DNA of 64,000 nt from Terriglobia bacterium (GCA_020073615.1 JAIQEX010000005.1:1-64000); one strand, 5' to 3'; counted from the first letter of the stretch, positions 1 to 9,272 are shown. Notes: generated from the letters alone by a model not told the origin. Numbers and translations: made by a program.

Positions 1-423
1 GACGAGCCGGAGTGGATGCTGGACCTGCGGCTGAAGGGCCTGAAGCTGTTCCGGCGCAAGCCGATGCCCAACTGGGGCGCGGATCTGACCGGCATCGACT
101 TCGACAACATCAAGTACTTCGTCCGGTCGACCGAGAAGCAGGCCGCCAGCTGGGACGACCTGCCCGCGGACATCAAGAGCACCTACGACAGGCTCGGCAT
201 CCCCGAGGCGGAGAAGCAGCGGCTGGTGTCCGGCGTCGCCGCGCAGTACGAGTCCGAGGTGGTCTACCACCAGATCAACGAGGAGCTCGAGCGCCAGGGC
301 GTCATCTTCGTCGACACCGACACCGGCCTGCGCGAGTACCCCGAGCTGTTCAAGGAGTACTTCGCCAGCGTGATCCCGGTGGGCGACAACAAGTTCGCCG
401 CGCTGAACACCGCGGTCTGGTCC
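1..423 (+). CDS. sufB: SufB N-terminal fragment (foreign, chimeric)
   Basis: Frame 1 is open from the first base ([20 protein letters not shown]...) and matches the N-terminal part of SufB, the scaffold of the SUF Fe-S cluster assembly complex, up to the conserved LNTAVWS. SufB normally continues GGSFIYVP and onward for over 300 residues; here it switches at about 421-424 into an unrelated M56 peptidase. The wording is typical of actinobacterial SufB, unlike the acidobacterial genes that follow. The ATG at 16 is an internal methionine. Family identity is clear; the fusion is most simply an assembly join, kept open by chance. No other suf gene is in view. Confidence 0.85.
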
Positions 424-1827
424 GTCCTCATGCCGGCCGACGCGGCGGAGTGGACCGCCGACCGCCGCGCCATGGTGCTGCTGCACGAACTGGCGCACGT
501 GCGCCGCGGCGACGCCGCCACCCACCTGCTGGCGCGCGCGGCCCTGAGCCTCTACTGGTGGAATCCGCTGGCCTGGCTCGCCTGGCGCCAGTTCGTGAAA
601 GAGCGCGAGCGCGCCGCCGACGACGTGGTGCTCAACGCCGGGGCGCGGGCCGCGGAGTACGCCGGGCACCTGCTGGACGTGGCGCGCACGTTGCAAGCGC
701 AGCCCGCCGCGGGATGGGCGGTGGCCATGGCGCGCCGCTCGCAACTGGAAGGGCGCCTGCTGGCCATCCTCGATTCCCGCGCCAACCGCCAATCGCCGGG
801 GCGTGCGGCGGCCCTGGCCGGGGTGATGCTGGCCATCGCCCTGGTGGCGCCGTTCGCCGCCATACAGGCGCAGATTCCCTCCGCGGCGCCGGAAGTGGAC
901 GCCACCATGCGCGCGGCGGCCTCGCAAAAGAACTACGAGATGCTGGAACAGGCCGCGGCGGCCTACGAGAACCTGAAGAACTACGACGCCGCGGGGCAAC
1001 TGCTGGAGGCGGCGCTGGCCATCCGCGGCGATCTCTCCGGCCAGAACAGCCCGGACTATGCCGCGGGCCTTTTGAAGCTGGGAGACCTGGCACGCAGGCG
1101 CAATAAGCCTGCCGAGGCGGCGAACTTCTATGCCAAGGCGGTGGCCCTGGGCGATACGCCGGAAGCGGCCGGGGCGCTGATCTTTATCGGCACGCAGTCA
1201 TTGAGAAACACCGCCCGGGCACAGGATTTCTTCGAGCGCGCGCTCGCCGTGGCGCCTTCCGGACCGTTGGCCGGCCGCGCCAAAACCTGGCAGGCCAGGC
1301 TGGCGCAGTTCGAAGGCGACGCCAGCCAGGCCGAATTGCTTTACCTGCAAGCTCTGGCGATGAATCCGCCCGAGACGCCCGATGCGGCCCTGACCATGGA
1401 ACTCTACGCCACGCTGCTCCGCCAGCAGGCGCGGCCGGACGAGGCCGAACCCTACGAAGCGAGGGCTGCGGCCGTCCGCCAGGCGCATGCCGCGGAGGTA
1501 TCGCCCCGCAGGGCGGACGCAGAACCTGCGCTGAAGATCGGGCGCAGCGCGGAGGGCGAGATTGTACCGCCGAAATTGCTCGAAAAAGTGGAGCCGGTCT
1601 ATACCCAGGAGGCCAAGGCGGCGAAACTGGCCGGCACCATGCGGGTGTACGTGGAGATCGCAACCGACGGCCGGGCGTACAACATGCGCATCGTCCAGGG
1701 CCTGGGGTTGGGACTGGAGGATGCGGCCGTCGACGCCATCAGCCAGTGGCGGTTTCAGCCCGCCACGCGCGACGGCATCCCCGTGCCCGCACAGGCCACG
1801 GTGGAAATCAACTGGCGTCTGATGTAG
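424..1827 (+). CDS. M56 (BlaR1-type) peptidase with TPR and TonB C-terminal domain, 5'-truncated
   Basis: The reading frame after the join encodes the catalytic part of an M56/BlaR1-like membrane metallopeptidase: [10 protein letters not shown] supplies the zinc histidines and glutamate, and RERERAADD follows with a likely third ligand. A hydrophobic helix (about 808-873) is followed by TPR-like helices (about 900-1480), then a TonB C-terminal domain (about 1560-1815; [24 protein letters not shown]). Acidobacterial relatives share this M56-TPR-TonB_C order and often sit beside a BlaI-type repressor. The N-terminal membrane segments and true start are missing because of the join. Role inferred: envelope signalling or proteolysis. 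Confidence 0.8.
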   Translation, partial: VLMPADAAEWTADRRAMVLLHELAHVRRGDAATHLLARAALSLYWWNPLAWLAWRQFVKERERAADDVVLNAGARAAEYAGHLLDVARTLQAQPAAGWAVAMARRSQLEGRLLAILDSRANRQSPGRAAALAGVMLAIALVAPFAAIQAQIPSAAPEVDATMRAAASQKNYEMLEQAAAAYENLKNYDAAGQLLEAALAIRGDLSGQNSPDYAAGLLKLGDLARRRNKPAEAANFYAKAVALGDTPEAAGALIFIGTQSLRNTARAQDFFERALAVAPSGPLAGRAKTWQARLAQFEGDASQAELLYLQALAMNPPETPDAALTMELYATLLRQQARPDEAEPYEARAAAVRQAHAAEVSPRRADAEPALKIGRSAEGEIVPPKLLEKVEPVYTQEAKAAKLAGTMRVYVEIATDGRAYNMRIVQGLGLGLEDAAVDAISQWRFQPATRDGIPVPAQATVEINWRLM

Positions 1828-1836
1828 GCCGGAGGG

Positions 1837-2466
1837 CTACCTCGGGTACACCCGGAAATCGTCGAAGTAGGTGACCGAATCGGCCGCCGTCCACAACCCG
1901 ACCCGGCCGGGACCGCTGAAGGTATTGTCCTGGCCCTGTAGGATACGGCGATGGTCTAGATACACCTGAAACCGGCTGCCGCGGACGGCAATCTTCAAAA
2001 TGCTCCACGCGTTGGCCGGAATCGGGTGCTTGACCCCCGCCATCAGCGCGCTGCGGCGGCCGTTCTCGATCTTGTAAACCGCCACGTCGTTGGCCCGCGC
2101 ATTGGCGCGCACCAGGTAGTAATTGTTCTCGTCGCGATAGCGCCAGACCAGCCCGCCCGCCTCGCCTCCCCGTCCGGTTACGGGCTTGATCCGCACACTG
2201 ACCTCGCCATCGCGCAGACTCGGGCTGTTGAGAATCGCCAGGGGGAAGCGGTTGTCGGTGGGATCGGTCGAAACCTGCGCCAGGACGTAAGGCTGCGTGG
2301 GCGCGGTGGTGTCCTTGCGGATCTCCCAGCGCGGCGCCGCACCGTGGTTGGTCATGGCCACGGTCCAACCCGGCGGCATCTGCCCCAGCGGAGCGTTGTC
2401 GAAGTTATACACCCTTCCGGCCGATGCCAGGAGCCCGAAAGAGAATAGCCAGCTGAATGCCTTCAT
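1837..2466 (-). CDS. Secreted concanavalin-like (DUF1080/GH16-fold) protein
   Basis: A 209-residue protein starting with a short signal peptide (MKAFSWLFSFGLLASAG). The rest reads as one beta-sandwich of the DUF1080/laminin-G-like class: GGLVWRYRDENNYYLVRANA and the terminal VTYFDDFRVYP are typical. Such domains bind or cleave sugars in exported acidobacterial proteins, but no catalytic glutamates can be assigned here. Convergent with the M56 gene, 9 bases away. Function beyond a secreted carbohydrate-related fold is not claimed. Confidence 0.7.
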   Translation of the reverse strand: MKAFSWLFSFGLLASAGRVYNFDNAPLGQMPPGWTVAMTNHGAAPRWEIRKDTTAPTQPYVLAQVSTDPTDNRFPLAILNSPSLRDGEVSVRIKPVTGRGGEAGGLVWRYRDENNYYLVRANARANDVAVYKIENGRRSALMAGVKHPIPANAWSILKIAVRGSRFQVYLDHRRILQGQDNTFSGPGRVGLWTAADSVTYFDDFRVYPR

Positions 2467-2591
2467 ACCACCGTACTGCGAGGAAATGGCGGACTACTTC
2501 CCGTCACCCACTTCTTTCATTAGTAGCACATGGCAGCGGATTGGGTGCGTTCCGCAGGTCGCCGGATTCGTCCCCCAAACGAACAATCCGG

Positions 2592-3455
2592 TCAGTGGGT
2601 CATCGCGTAGACCAGGTAGTTGACGCCGATGCGAATCCCCAGCGCGGAAAATTTTTGCGGATAACGCGGCTCGTCGGCATTCTCCCAGGAATCGCCCAGG
2701 TCCATGTTGTGGCAGATGACCACCATGAGCCGGCCGCGGTCGTCGTAGATGCCCCGCCAGCGGGGTATATCGCCGCCCGTTCCCCAGCGTGGGTTGGTGC
2801 GGCATTTCTCGCAGATGCTGCCGGTCTGGGTGAACTGCATGCCCGGCACCTGGTAGCGGTCGTCCAGGTCGTACACCGTGTGGAAGATGGCGTCGGCGTT
2901 CGCAAGATCGACGATCGGCCGGTCGGGCAGCACCTTGCTCATGCTGTGGACGAAGACGTTCCATTCGTCGGTGCCGTGGAAGTCGTCGCACATGAAGAAG
3001 CCGCCGCGCGCCAGGAACTCGCGGAATTTCGCCACCTGCAGATCGGTGAGCTCCCAGTGGCCCACCTCCACGGCATACAGCCACGGATAGTTGAACACGT
3101 CGTCGTCTTCTTCGAGATTGATGGGCTGCTCCACCGACTTGGCGTCGATGCGCGTGAGGCGGCGGATGGCCAGGGACAGATGGCGGTCGGAGCGGGGATA
3201 GTCGATGGTCCAGTTGGTGTTGCCATCGTGCCAGTCGAGACCCCGCTTCGCTTCCGATTGCCAGTCGATGCGCAAAGGGGTGGTGGGGTACATGAGCCGG
3301 GCGAAAGTCCACTCCCCCGGCGCCTGGTAATCCGCGGGCAGCGGAAAGTTGTTGTACTCCCAAGCCGGATATTCGCGGAAAGGACGCTGCGCGCACAGCG
3401 CGCACACCACGACACCGAACCCGGCGGCTACTGCGAGCACCTGACCACGCACCAT
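2592..3455 (-). CDS. DUF4159-family exported protein
   Basis: 287 residues from the ATG at 3455, chosen because it begins a signal peptide (MVRGQVLAVAAGFGVVVCALCAQ); the longer frame runs upstream towards the transposase gene. Features of the DUF4159 family are visible: YPWLYAVEVGHWELTD, FREFLARGGFFMCDDFHG, MVVICHNMDLGDSWE and the terminal GVNYLVYAMTH. The fold resembles a glutamine-amidotransferase-like domain in which a DD pair follows the FF strand. Two CxxC-like cysteines (CEKC) sit in the middle. Cellular role unknown; it is common in Acidobacteriota and Planctomycetota. Confidence 0.75.
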   Translation of the reverse strand: MVRGQVLAVAAGFGVVVCALCAQRPFREYPAWEYNNFPLPADYQAPGEWTFARLMYPTTPLRIDWQSEAKRGLDWHDGNTNWTIDYPRSDRHLSLAIRRLTRIDAKSVEQPINLEEDDDVFNYPWLYAVEVGHWELTDLQVAKFREFLARGGFFMCDDFHGTDEWNVFVHSMSKVLPDRPIVDLANADAIFHTVYDLDDRYQVPGMQFTQTGSICEKCRTNPRWGTGGDIPRWRGIYDDRGRLMVVICHNMDLGDSWENADEPRYPQKFSALGIRIGVNYLVYAMTH

Positions 3456-3478
3456 TATTTTCAGTATAGACGCGGGGG

Positions 3479-4060
3479 CTAAGTGGGGCGGACCCCCAGG
3501 TCCGCGGGCGACCCCCCGGTCGCCCATCCGGCGCTCGACCAGCGATATTCACTGCATTCCTTCACCAGCCCCGCCCGCACAGGATTCTCCTCAATATAAT
3601 TCCAGATCCTCTCGAACTCCCGCTCATGCCGCACCAGGTGGTCATAGCTCTCTTCCTGCCAAAAAGGGCTTCCCGTCAATGCCAACATCGCGTTGGCCCG
3701 CTTGGCCGTGATGCCTTTCAACGATTTGGTCAGTTTGGGCAAGGCCACGGCAGGAGTGGCCAGCAGATGAACGTGGTTTGGCATGACCACGAACGCATGG
3801 AGCACATAGTGCCCAAGAACGCGGGCGTTGTGCTGGAGGGCTTCTACTACCATGTCTGCAAGGGCCGGTTGGCGGAGGTAGACCGGACCATCGCCGCCTT
3901 CGTCCAGCAATCGATCCATGGCGGCAAACGCCTGTCCGGAGGTCAGCGAGTCCGCTGGGAAAGGCCGGTGTGACGGCAAACTATGGTAGAGACGCCACGT
4001 GAGGAAGACGGCGTGATCCACTTCATAGATGTGCGGAAGTCGCCGCCGGGATAACGTCAT
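3479..4060 (-). CDS. REP-associated tyrosine transposase (RAYT, Y1_Tnp)
   Basis: 193 residues from the ATG at 4060 (MTLSRRRLPHIY), the usual position before the conserved RLPHIYEVDHAVFLTWRLY start. The HUH motif appears as MPNHVHLLA, and the catalytic tyrosine is the one in WNYIEENPVRAGL. RAYTs are single-strand nucleases that recognise REP hairpins and are thought to spread them. The gene is flanked by inverted REP pairs, fitting this role, and its 3' end runs into the left repeat. Length and motifs are intact, so it may be active. Confidence 0.9.
   Translation of the reverse strand: MTLSRRRLPHIYEVDHAVFLTWRLYHSLPSHRPFPADSLTSGQAFAAMDRLLDEGGDGPVYLRQPALADMVVEALQHNARVLGHYVLHAFVVMPNHVHLLATPAVALPKLTKSLKGITAKRANAMLALTGSPFWQEESYDHLVRHEREFERIWNYIEENPVRAGLVKECSEYRWSSAGWATGGSPADLGVRPT
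3488..3525. repeat. REP double hairpin, left end
   Basis: Two perfect adjacent stems: GCGGACC/GGTCCGC (3488-3494 and 3499-3505, loop CCCA) and GGGCGACC/GGTCGCCC (3506-3513 and 3518-3525, loop CCCC). The transposase stop codon and its last residues (GSPADLGVRPT) are encoded by this repeat. Confidence 0.85.
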
Positions 4061-4104
4061 ACCGGAGTAGTTGTCCAAGCGAAGCGGAATTCTCACCGAA
4101 AACC

Positions 4105-4142
4105 GGCCGGCCAGGGGGCCGGCCGCGGACCAGGGGGTCCGC
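4105..4142. repeat. REP double hairpin, right end
   Basis: Two perfect stems: GGCCGGCC/GGCCGGCC (4105-4112 and 4117-4124, loop AGGG) and GCGGACC/GGTCCGC (4125-4131 and 4136-4142, loop AGGG). The outer stem equals the outer stem at the left end in inverted orientation; the inner stem differs in sequence but keeps its size. Confidence 0.85.
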
Positions 4143-4146
4143 CCCA

Positions 4147-5544
4147 CTATTGCCCGCGCCGGCCGCCGCCCGCCACAGCCGTCAGCCGCCCGGGCATGTC
4201 CGCCAGGGCGTAGCCCATCACCGCCAGCGCCGCCATGTTCTTGCGGAAATCGTCCGGGTTCACCTTGTCCAGCGTGTCGGCCTCGGTGTGGTGCCAGTCG
4301 AAATAGTGCGTGCCCACCGTGCGCTCGCCCAATCCCGGCACGCCATCGCGCAGCAGCGGCGCGATATCGGCGCCCCCGCCGCCGCCCGTGATCTCTCCCG
4401 CGCCCACGCGTTCCAGCAGTTTGGCGATCTGCTTGAGGGTCTCGAGCGAAGCCTGGTCCACGCCCGCTCCAAAGCCGCGCGGCGCCTCCGCGCCCCCGTC
4501 CATTTCAATGGCAGCCACGTGGTTCTTGATCTCGCCGCCCACGAATTCGCGGTAGGCCACGCCGCCGCGCCCCCCGTTTTCTTCGTTCACCCAGAACGCC
4601 ACGCGAATGGTGCGCCGCGGCTGCAGCCCCAGCTTGTGCATCAGCGCCACCGCCTGCAAACAGGCGATGATCGACGCCCCATCGTCGTGCGCGCCCTGTC
4701 CTACGTCCCAGGAATCGATGTGGCCGCCCATGACCACCACCTCCTCGGGATGCTCCTTGCCGGGGATCTCGCCGATCACGTCGCCGCTGTCGGCGTCGGG
4801 TTCCATGCGCGCGCTCATCTCCAGGTGTACCTTCACGGGAACCCCGTCGGCGTACAGCCGCGCCATCATGGCCGCGTCTTCCGGGGATACCGCGGCCGTC
4901 GGGATCTTTGGTTGCGCTTCGTCGTAAATCATCGCGCCGGTATGCGGAATCTGCATGGCCAAGCCCGTCGCCGAACGCACCAGCGCCGCCACCGCGCCCA
5001 ACGCAGCGGCCCGCGAAGCGCCATTGGACCGGTACCAAACCGCCGAGCCATAGCCGCGAAACTCGTAGTTGTAGACCACGATCTTGCCCTGCACCTTTTC
5101 GCGGCCGAGCTTGGCCAGCGTGTCGAAATCGGGAACCACCACCACGTCGGCCGTGATCCCGCCCGCGGGCGTGGCCACGCTGCCTCCCAGGCCCAGCATG
5201 TGCAGCGGCTTTTCGAGCGGCGCCAGCAGGCGCGCCGATTCGCTGCCCCGCACCCAATGCGGCACCTTGGTGGGGATGATGCGCACGTTGCTGAGGCCGG
5301 CCGCTTTCATTTGTTCCACCGACCAGGCGATGGCGCGCTCCAGCGGCTCCGAACCGCTCAGGCGGTTGCCGATGCGGTAGCACAAATATGCCAGGCGGTT
5401 GTACCCCTCGGTGTCGGCCAGGGCCGCGTCGATCAGCTTGTCAGCCGTGGCGCGGTATTGCTCCGTCAGGTTCGGAGCGTCGTCGGCCCAGGCGGGCGCG
5501 CCCGCGGCCAGGAGGGCAAAAACCACCGGAAGAAGAATTCGCAT
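4147..5544 (-). CDS. M28-family zinc aminopeptidase, exported
   Basis: 465 residues with a signal peptide (MRILLPVVFALLAAGAPAWA). A protease-associated-like insertion (about 125-215: ADVVVVPDF...GKIVVYNYEF) precedes the M28 catalytic domain. Zinc ligands and catalytic residues are readable: GGHIDSWD, the bridging aspartate in GAHDDG, the EE pair in NEENGG, MDGG, and the final histidine in YFDWHHTEADTLD. The order matches carboxypeptidase Q-like metalloaminopeptidases, which remove residues from peptides in the periplasm or outside. The stop codon coincides with the edge of the RAYT element, so the element landed exactly at the 3' end. Confidence 0.88.
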   Translation of the reverse strand: MRILLPVVFALLAAGAPAWADDAPNLTEQYRATADKLIDAALADTEGYNRLAYLCYRIGNRLSGSEPLERAIAWSVEQMKAAGLSNVRIIPTKVPHWVRGSESARLLAPLEKPLHMLGLGGSVATPAGGITADVVVVPDFDTLAKLGREKVQGKIVVYNYEFRGYGSAVWYRSNGASRAAALGAVAALVRSATGLAMQIPHTGAMIYDEAQPKIPTAAVSPEDAAMMARLYADGVPVKVHLEMSARMEPDADSGDVIGEIPGKEHPEEVVVMGGHIDSWDVGQGAHDDGASIIACLQAVALMHKLGLQPRRTIRVAFWVNEENGGRGGVAYREFVGGEIKNHVAAIEMDGGAEAPRGFGAGVDQASLETLKQIAKLLERVGAGEITGGGGGADIAPLLRDGVPGLGERTVGTHYFDWHHTEADTLDKVNPDDFRKNMAALAVMGYALADMPGRLTAVAGGGRRGQ

Positions 5545-5555
5545 ACTTCAACAGA

Positions 5556-6116
5556 CTAGCGCACGAGAGGAATGTACGCCGGGACTTTTCTCCGATACGC
5601 TTCGAATTCCTCCCCGAAACGGGAGGCCAGCAGGCCGTCTTCGGTGCGGACGCGGATTTCCGTGCCCGCCACGTACAGCACCAGCGCGGCCACCGGCCAC
5701 GGCCACCGGGTCAACAGCAGAATCGTGCACAGCAGCATGGCCAGCAGCGACGCATAAATAGGATGCCGCACCACGGCATACGGCCCCGTGCGCACCAGCT
5801 CATGGTCCACATACAAGCCCGCGTGGATGCGAAACTGCCTGCCCAGGTGCGCTACCGCCGTCCACGCGAGGACGATGCCGATCACCCCCAGCACCGGACC
5901 GCCCGCCATTCGGGCGGGCGACGATACCGCCGCACCCGGGACGCGAAAGTTGAAGGCCACTCCGATGCCGATCGTTTCGAGCAGCAGGCCGATGCGCGTG
6001 GGGAGAAGCGCGGTGATCGACGCGCGCTTCTGCCGGTGCGGCGCGCGAAACACGAACGGGTACCACCACACCACCCAGCACAGCAACAATTCCACGCCGG
6101 CGATGCCGCGCAGCAT
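5556..6116 (-). CDS. Isoprenylcysteine methyltransferase (ICMT)-family membrane protein
   Basis: 186 residues with about four to five hydrophobic segments. The C-terminal half has the ICMT/PEMT hallmark: LVRTGPYAVVRHPIYAS, then a hydrophobic span and EDGLLASRFGEEFEAYRRKVPAYIP, where the RHP and E..Y..Y..VP residues bind S-adenosylmethionine. Bacterial members methylate unknown lipid or small-molecule acceptors. It ends 11 bases before the M28 gene starts and directly follows the DUF711 gene, so the three probably form one minus-strand transcription unit. Confidence 0.82.
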   Translation of the reverse strand: MLRGIAGVELLLCWVVWWYPFVFRAPHRQKRASITALLPTRIGLLLETIGIGVAFNFRVPGAAVSSPARMAGGPVLGVIGIVLAWTAVAHLGRQFRIHAGLYVDHELVRTGPYAVVRHPIYASLLAMLLCTILLLTRWPWPVAALVLYVAGTEIRVRTEDGLLASRFGEEFEAYRRKVPAYIPLVR

Positions 6117-6117
6117 G

Positions 6118-7326
6118 CTATTTCAGCGCCTGGATGGTGGTGTTGGCCATGCGCGCATCTTCGAACTCCGTGCGGTCACCCGCCTTTTTTCCGGGCACCG
6201 GCAGCAGGCGGGCGGCCAGCGGCTTTTGCCACTTGTACGCCAGCGTTGCCACGTCGCCCAGAATGCGCGCGATCTGCTCTTCGCTGGCGTCGCCGGGGAG
6301 GGGCACCGTATCCAGGCCGCCGGCGCAGACCGCCGAATACGCCAGCAGCGAGTCCATGTTGTAGGCGCCCTCCGCCCACCGGCGCGCCAGCAGGTTGTCC
6401 TCCAGGATGGGCAGCATCAGCCCGCTATAGCCCACGCGCTTGATGGCCGCCGACTGCACGGCGCGCGTGATAATGGCGGCCGCCGTCATGGTGCCGTTGG
6501 CGCCGAATGCGCCGCCGGTGAACGATTCGATGGCGCGCCCGATGGACACGTCGCCCAGCGGCGCCGGCGTGGGGTCGATGCCGGCATATGTCCAGCCGCT
6601 CGCCGCCGCCACGCGCGTGGCCACGGTCTCGGCGTCGCGCAGGTGCCGCCCCAGCGCGGCTGCCAGGCTCTTCTCCGCGGAGCGCGGATCGCGGTCGCGC
6701 GCGAACACCTCGGCCACCACGCCGGCCCCTTCCAGGCCCACCGAAAAGGTGCGGCCGCCCCCCAGGTGATACGCGCCAGGAAAAAACGGGCCGTACGGTT
6801 TCAGCATGGCGATGGCCGCGAAGTTGAAGTTGCCCTGCCCGCGCGGGCTCGCCATCGATACCGCTTTGATGAGCTTGGCCGCCTGCCGCACGGCATTCCA
6901 ATGGATGCCGTCTTCGCCCGCGATCACCAGGCTGGCGTTGAGCCTGGTCTGCGAAAGCGCCGCCGTCAGCAGCTCGAGCGGAGCGTCGTCGCCATCGTCC
7001 AGCATGGCCGTGCCGATGCTGGGCGCGTAGTGGAGTTTCCCCGCCAGGAGGTCGAGCTGGTGCAAAAACGCCAGGGCATCTTCCTGTTTCATCCCGCTGG
7101 TGTAGCGCGGAAACGGCTGCGTGGCGATGCGGATTCCCTCCACCTCGAAACCGGCGGCGCGGTACGCGTCGCGCGCGGTGTTCAGGAAGCGCACGGTGTC
7201 TTCGATCCGCGTAGCGTACGATTCCCGGTCGATGTCGATGAACGCCGTAATGGCGCGCACTTTGGGACGGGCGTCGGCGCCGAAAGCCAGGGAAGCGAAA
7301 GCGAACGCCAGCAGGGCTTGCCGCAT
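6118..7326 (-). CDS. DUF711 (UPF0210-like) family protein, exported
   Basis: 402 residues. Starts with a signal-like stretch (MRQALLAFAFASLAFGADA). The body matches DUF711: VRAITAFIDIDR, a glycine-rich GAYHLGGGRTFSVGLEGAGVV, and GYSGLMLPILEDNLLARRWAEG followed by LLAYSAVCAGGLDTVPLPG near the C-terminus, a segment conserved throughout the family. Distantly related to pyruvate-formate-lyase-like and PFL-fold enzymes by structure, but no reaction is established. Having a signal peptide is unusual for a family mostly thought cytosolic. Followed by the ICMT gene with a 1-base gap. Confidence 0.78.
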   Translation of the reverse strand: MRQALLAFAFASLAFGADARPKVRAITAFIDIDRESYATRIEDTVRFLNTARDAYRAAGFEVEGIRIATQPFPRYTSGMKQEDALAFLHQLDLLAGKLHYAPSIGTAMLDDGDDAPLELLTAALSQTRLNASLVIAGEDGIHWNAVRQAAKLIKAVSMASPRGQGNFNFAAIAMLKPYGPFFPGAYHLGGGRTFSVGLEGAGVVAEVFARDRDPRSAEKSLAAALGRHLRDAETVATRVAAASGWTYAGIDPTPAPLGDVSIGRAIESFTGGAFGANGTMTAAAIITRAVQSAAIKRVGYSGLMLPILEDNLLARRWAEGAYNMDSLLAYSAVCAGGLDTVPLPGDASEEQIARILGDVATLAYKWQKPLAARLLPVPGKKAGDRTEFEDARMANTTIQALK

Positions 7327-7360
7327 GATTGGTTATAGCACGCACGGCCGCACCGTTTGT

Positions 7361-9232
7361 TCAAACGGCACGGGCCGGCTCCACCAGCCGCAGCCTGGGC
7401 TCTCTTTCCACCTCCTGGATGACTTCCCTGGTGATGCGGTCGTCGATCTCGGCTGCCCGGTGGATCTCCACCGGATAACGGATGGTGATCTCCAGGCCCG
7501 TATCGACCACCCGCACGCGGCTCTCCGGGCGCGGCGCGGCGGTGTGCAGGTTCATGGCGGCCTGCGCGGTGCGGTGCTGCCGCTCGACGATCTCGCCATA
7601 TTCCGCATAGATCGCTTGGACGGCGGCCAGAAGGCGGCCCTCCACCGGGGAGTAATCGGCCGTCCCCGTCAGCCGCAGCGTGATGGCGCGCCAGGCGTAG
7701 TCGATCCCCGGAAGCTGCTTGAACAGCGCCGACGGCTGAAAGAAGATAGCGTTCGGAAACACCACGATGCGGCCGGTCGGGTGCAGCGCGAGGTCGGATG
7801 ATCCGCCGAGTTCCATCAGGTATAGCCGGAAGAGGCCCACGTCCACCACTTCGCCGGTGACTCCGGATATGGTCACCCGGTCGCCCACGCGAACGCCCCA
7901 GCGGCCGACCAGGAAGAAATAGGCCACCACGGAAAGGATGACGCTCTGCAAGGCTACCGCGATGCCGGCCGCGGAGAATCCGGCGAAGGTCGCCAGCGAG
8001 CCGAACTCGGTGACGAAGCTGAGCACCAGGAACAGCCCGATGGTGCAGCCCACCACAATCCGCCGCAGCAGCAGGAATTGCCGCCGGCGCCGCATGTCCT
8101 GGACGTAGCGCATGGTGGCGCGGCGCCACAGTTCGGAGAACGCGAAGATCACCACCAGCCCCACCGCCAGCATGCCGCCGCGCAGCAGGAGGTAGCGCAA
8201 GGCGCCGCCGTAGTCTTCGCCCAGGGCGTTGCGCCACGCGATCATCTGGCCGCGGGTGGCGTTGATCAGCGCCGATTGCTCACCAAGCGGCGCGGTCGAC
8301 CCCGACACTTGCTTGAAGCGCGCCAACAGGGCGTCGAGCTCCTTGCGCTGGGCGCTCAATGCCGCCGGATCGGCCGACTCCGGCGCCTGCGCGACCGCCT
8401 CCCCCCGCCGGATCACTTCCTGCAAGGCGCTGCGCAGCGGCCCGCGGAGCCGCTCGTTCGCCCGGCGCAGATCGTCGGTCTCCTGCACCAGATGGCTGAG
8501 CCGGCTCATGCTTCGCGAAACGGAAAAAATCTGCGTCGTGAGGCCGACTATGCCCGCGGATTCCGCGCGGAAGTCCGGTGGCGCCGCGGCGCGTACGCCC
8601 GCCGCGGGCTCCGGGGACGCCGCCGGGCGCGGGCTCGCCGCTTCCGGGACGGAGCGTTCCAGATCGCGGATCTTGCCGGCCAACCCGCCCTCCCCCGGCA
8701 CGCTCAAAAACCCGATCAGGTTGCGCAGCGCGTCGCGGCGGGCCTTGGCGAAGTTCAACTCGCTCGTCACTTCGTCGCGCAGGGCCAGCAGGCCGGGGCG
8801 CGTGCGCGCGGAGGCGGTAGGCAGCTCCCGGTTGAGCCGCTCGATCTCCGCCTGGGCTTGCTCCGCTCGCTGATCGGCGGCGGCTGCGGCCTGCGCCAGG
8901 TTGCGGCTGCGAGTGTCCTCGGGCGCCGCGTTGTCCGGCGTGCTCGCCGCCGGAATGGCGGCTTGCGCGCGTGCCAGGTCGAAGGCCAGCCGCAGCGCCT
9001 GAATGGCACTCTGGCGCAGGTCGCCGGCGAGAGTCGCTTCCCGCGAGCCGGCGGGCAATGATTGTGCGGCCGCGGTGACATCCCGGTACCAGACGATGGT
9101 CTGGTTGAGGTACTGCACAATGTCCTGGTCCGGGAGCGAACGCTGCGCGCGGAGCGCCGGCGCGGAGGCGCCGACGAGCGCCACCAGCGCCGCGGCCGCG
9201 CAGGCGGATCTGAGGCGCCGACGAGGGAGCAT
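7361..9232 (-). CDS. MscS-family mechanosensitive channel, large
   Basis: 623 residues with a signal peptide (to ALRAQ) and a long periplasmic, partly coiled-coil N-terminal half (about 30-300), then transmembrane helices and the MscS core. The pore helix and beta domain are clear: FAGFSAAGIAVALQSVILSVVAYFFLVGRWGVRVGDRVTISGVTGEVVDVGLFRL. The size resembles MscK/YbdG-class rather than minimal MscS. Likely an osmotic safety valve in the inner membrane, gated by tension and perhaps by ligand binding in the periplasmic part. Confidence 0.88.
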   Translation of the reverse strand: MLPRRRLRSACAAAALVALVGASAPALRAQRSLPDQDIVQYLNQTIVWYRDVTAAAQSLPAGSREATLAGDLRQSAIQALRLAFDLARAQAAIPAASTPDNAAPEDTRSRNLAQAAAAADQRAEQAQAEIERLNRELPTASARTRPGLLALRDEVTSELNFAKARRDALRNLIGFLSVPGEGGLAGKIRDLERSVPEAASPRPAASPEPAAGVRAAAPPDFRAESAGIVGLTTQIFSVSRSMSRLSHLVQETDDLRRANERLRGPLRSALQEVIRRGEAVAQAPESADPAALSAQRKELDALLARFKQVSGSTAPLGEQSALINATRGQMIAWRNALGEDYGGALRYLLLRGGMLAVGLVVIFAFSELWRRATMRYVQDMRRRRQFLLLRRIVVGCTIGLFLVLSFVTEFGSLATFAGFSAAGIAVALQSVILSVVAYFFLVGRWGVRVGDRVTISGVTGEVVDVGLFRLYLMELGGSSDLALHPTGRIVVFPNAIFFQPSALFKQLPGIDYAWRAITLRLTGTADYSPVEGRLLAAVQAIYAEYGEIVERQHRTAQAAMNLHTAAPRPESRVRVVDTGLEITIRYPVEIHRAAEIDDRITREVIQEVEREPRLRLVEPARAV

Positions 9233-9272
9233 CCGATTCCTATTCTATCCGGCCCTCGATGTGGGCCGCGCG

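Larger units (their letters stand above)
3482..4148. mobile_element. REP/RAYT element with inverted terminal hairpin pairs
   Basis: A unit made of a REP-associated tyrosine transposase gene bracketed by two inverted copies of a double hairpin. Both ends begin with the same outer sequence (AGTGGGGCGGACC, read inward from each end). The right end lies on the stop codon of the M28 peptidase gene (4147-4149). This arrangement suggests a self-contained, possibly still mobile REPtron. Confidence 0.75.

Noticed and set aside
2467-2591. Promoter or small gene between the DUF1080-like and DUF4159 genes
   Set aside because: No credible -35/-10 pair or short protein pattern could be supported.
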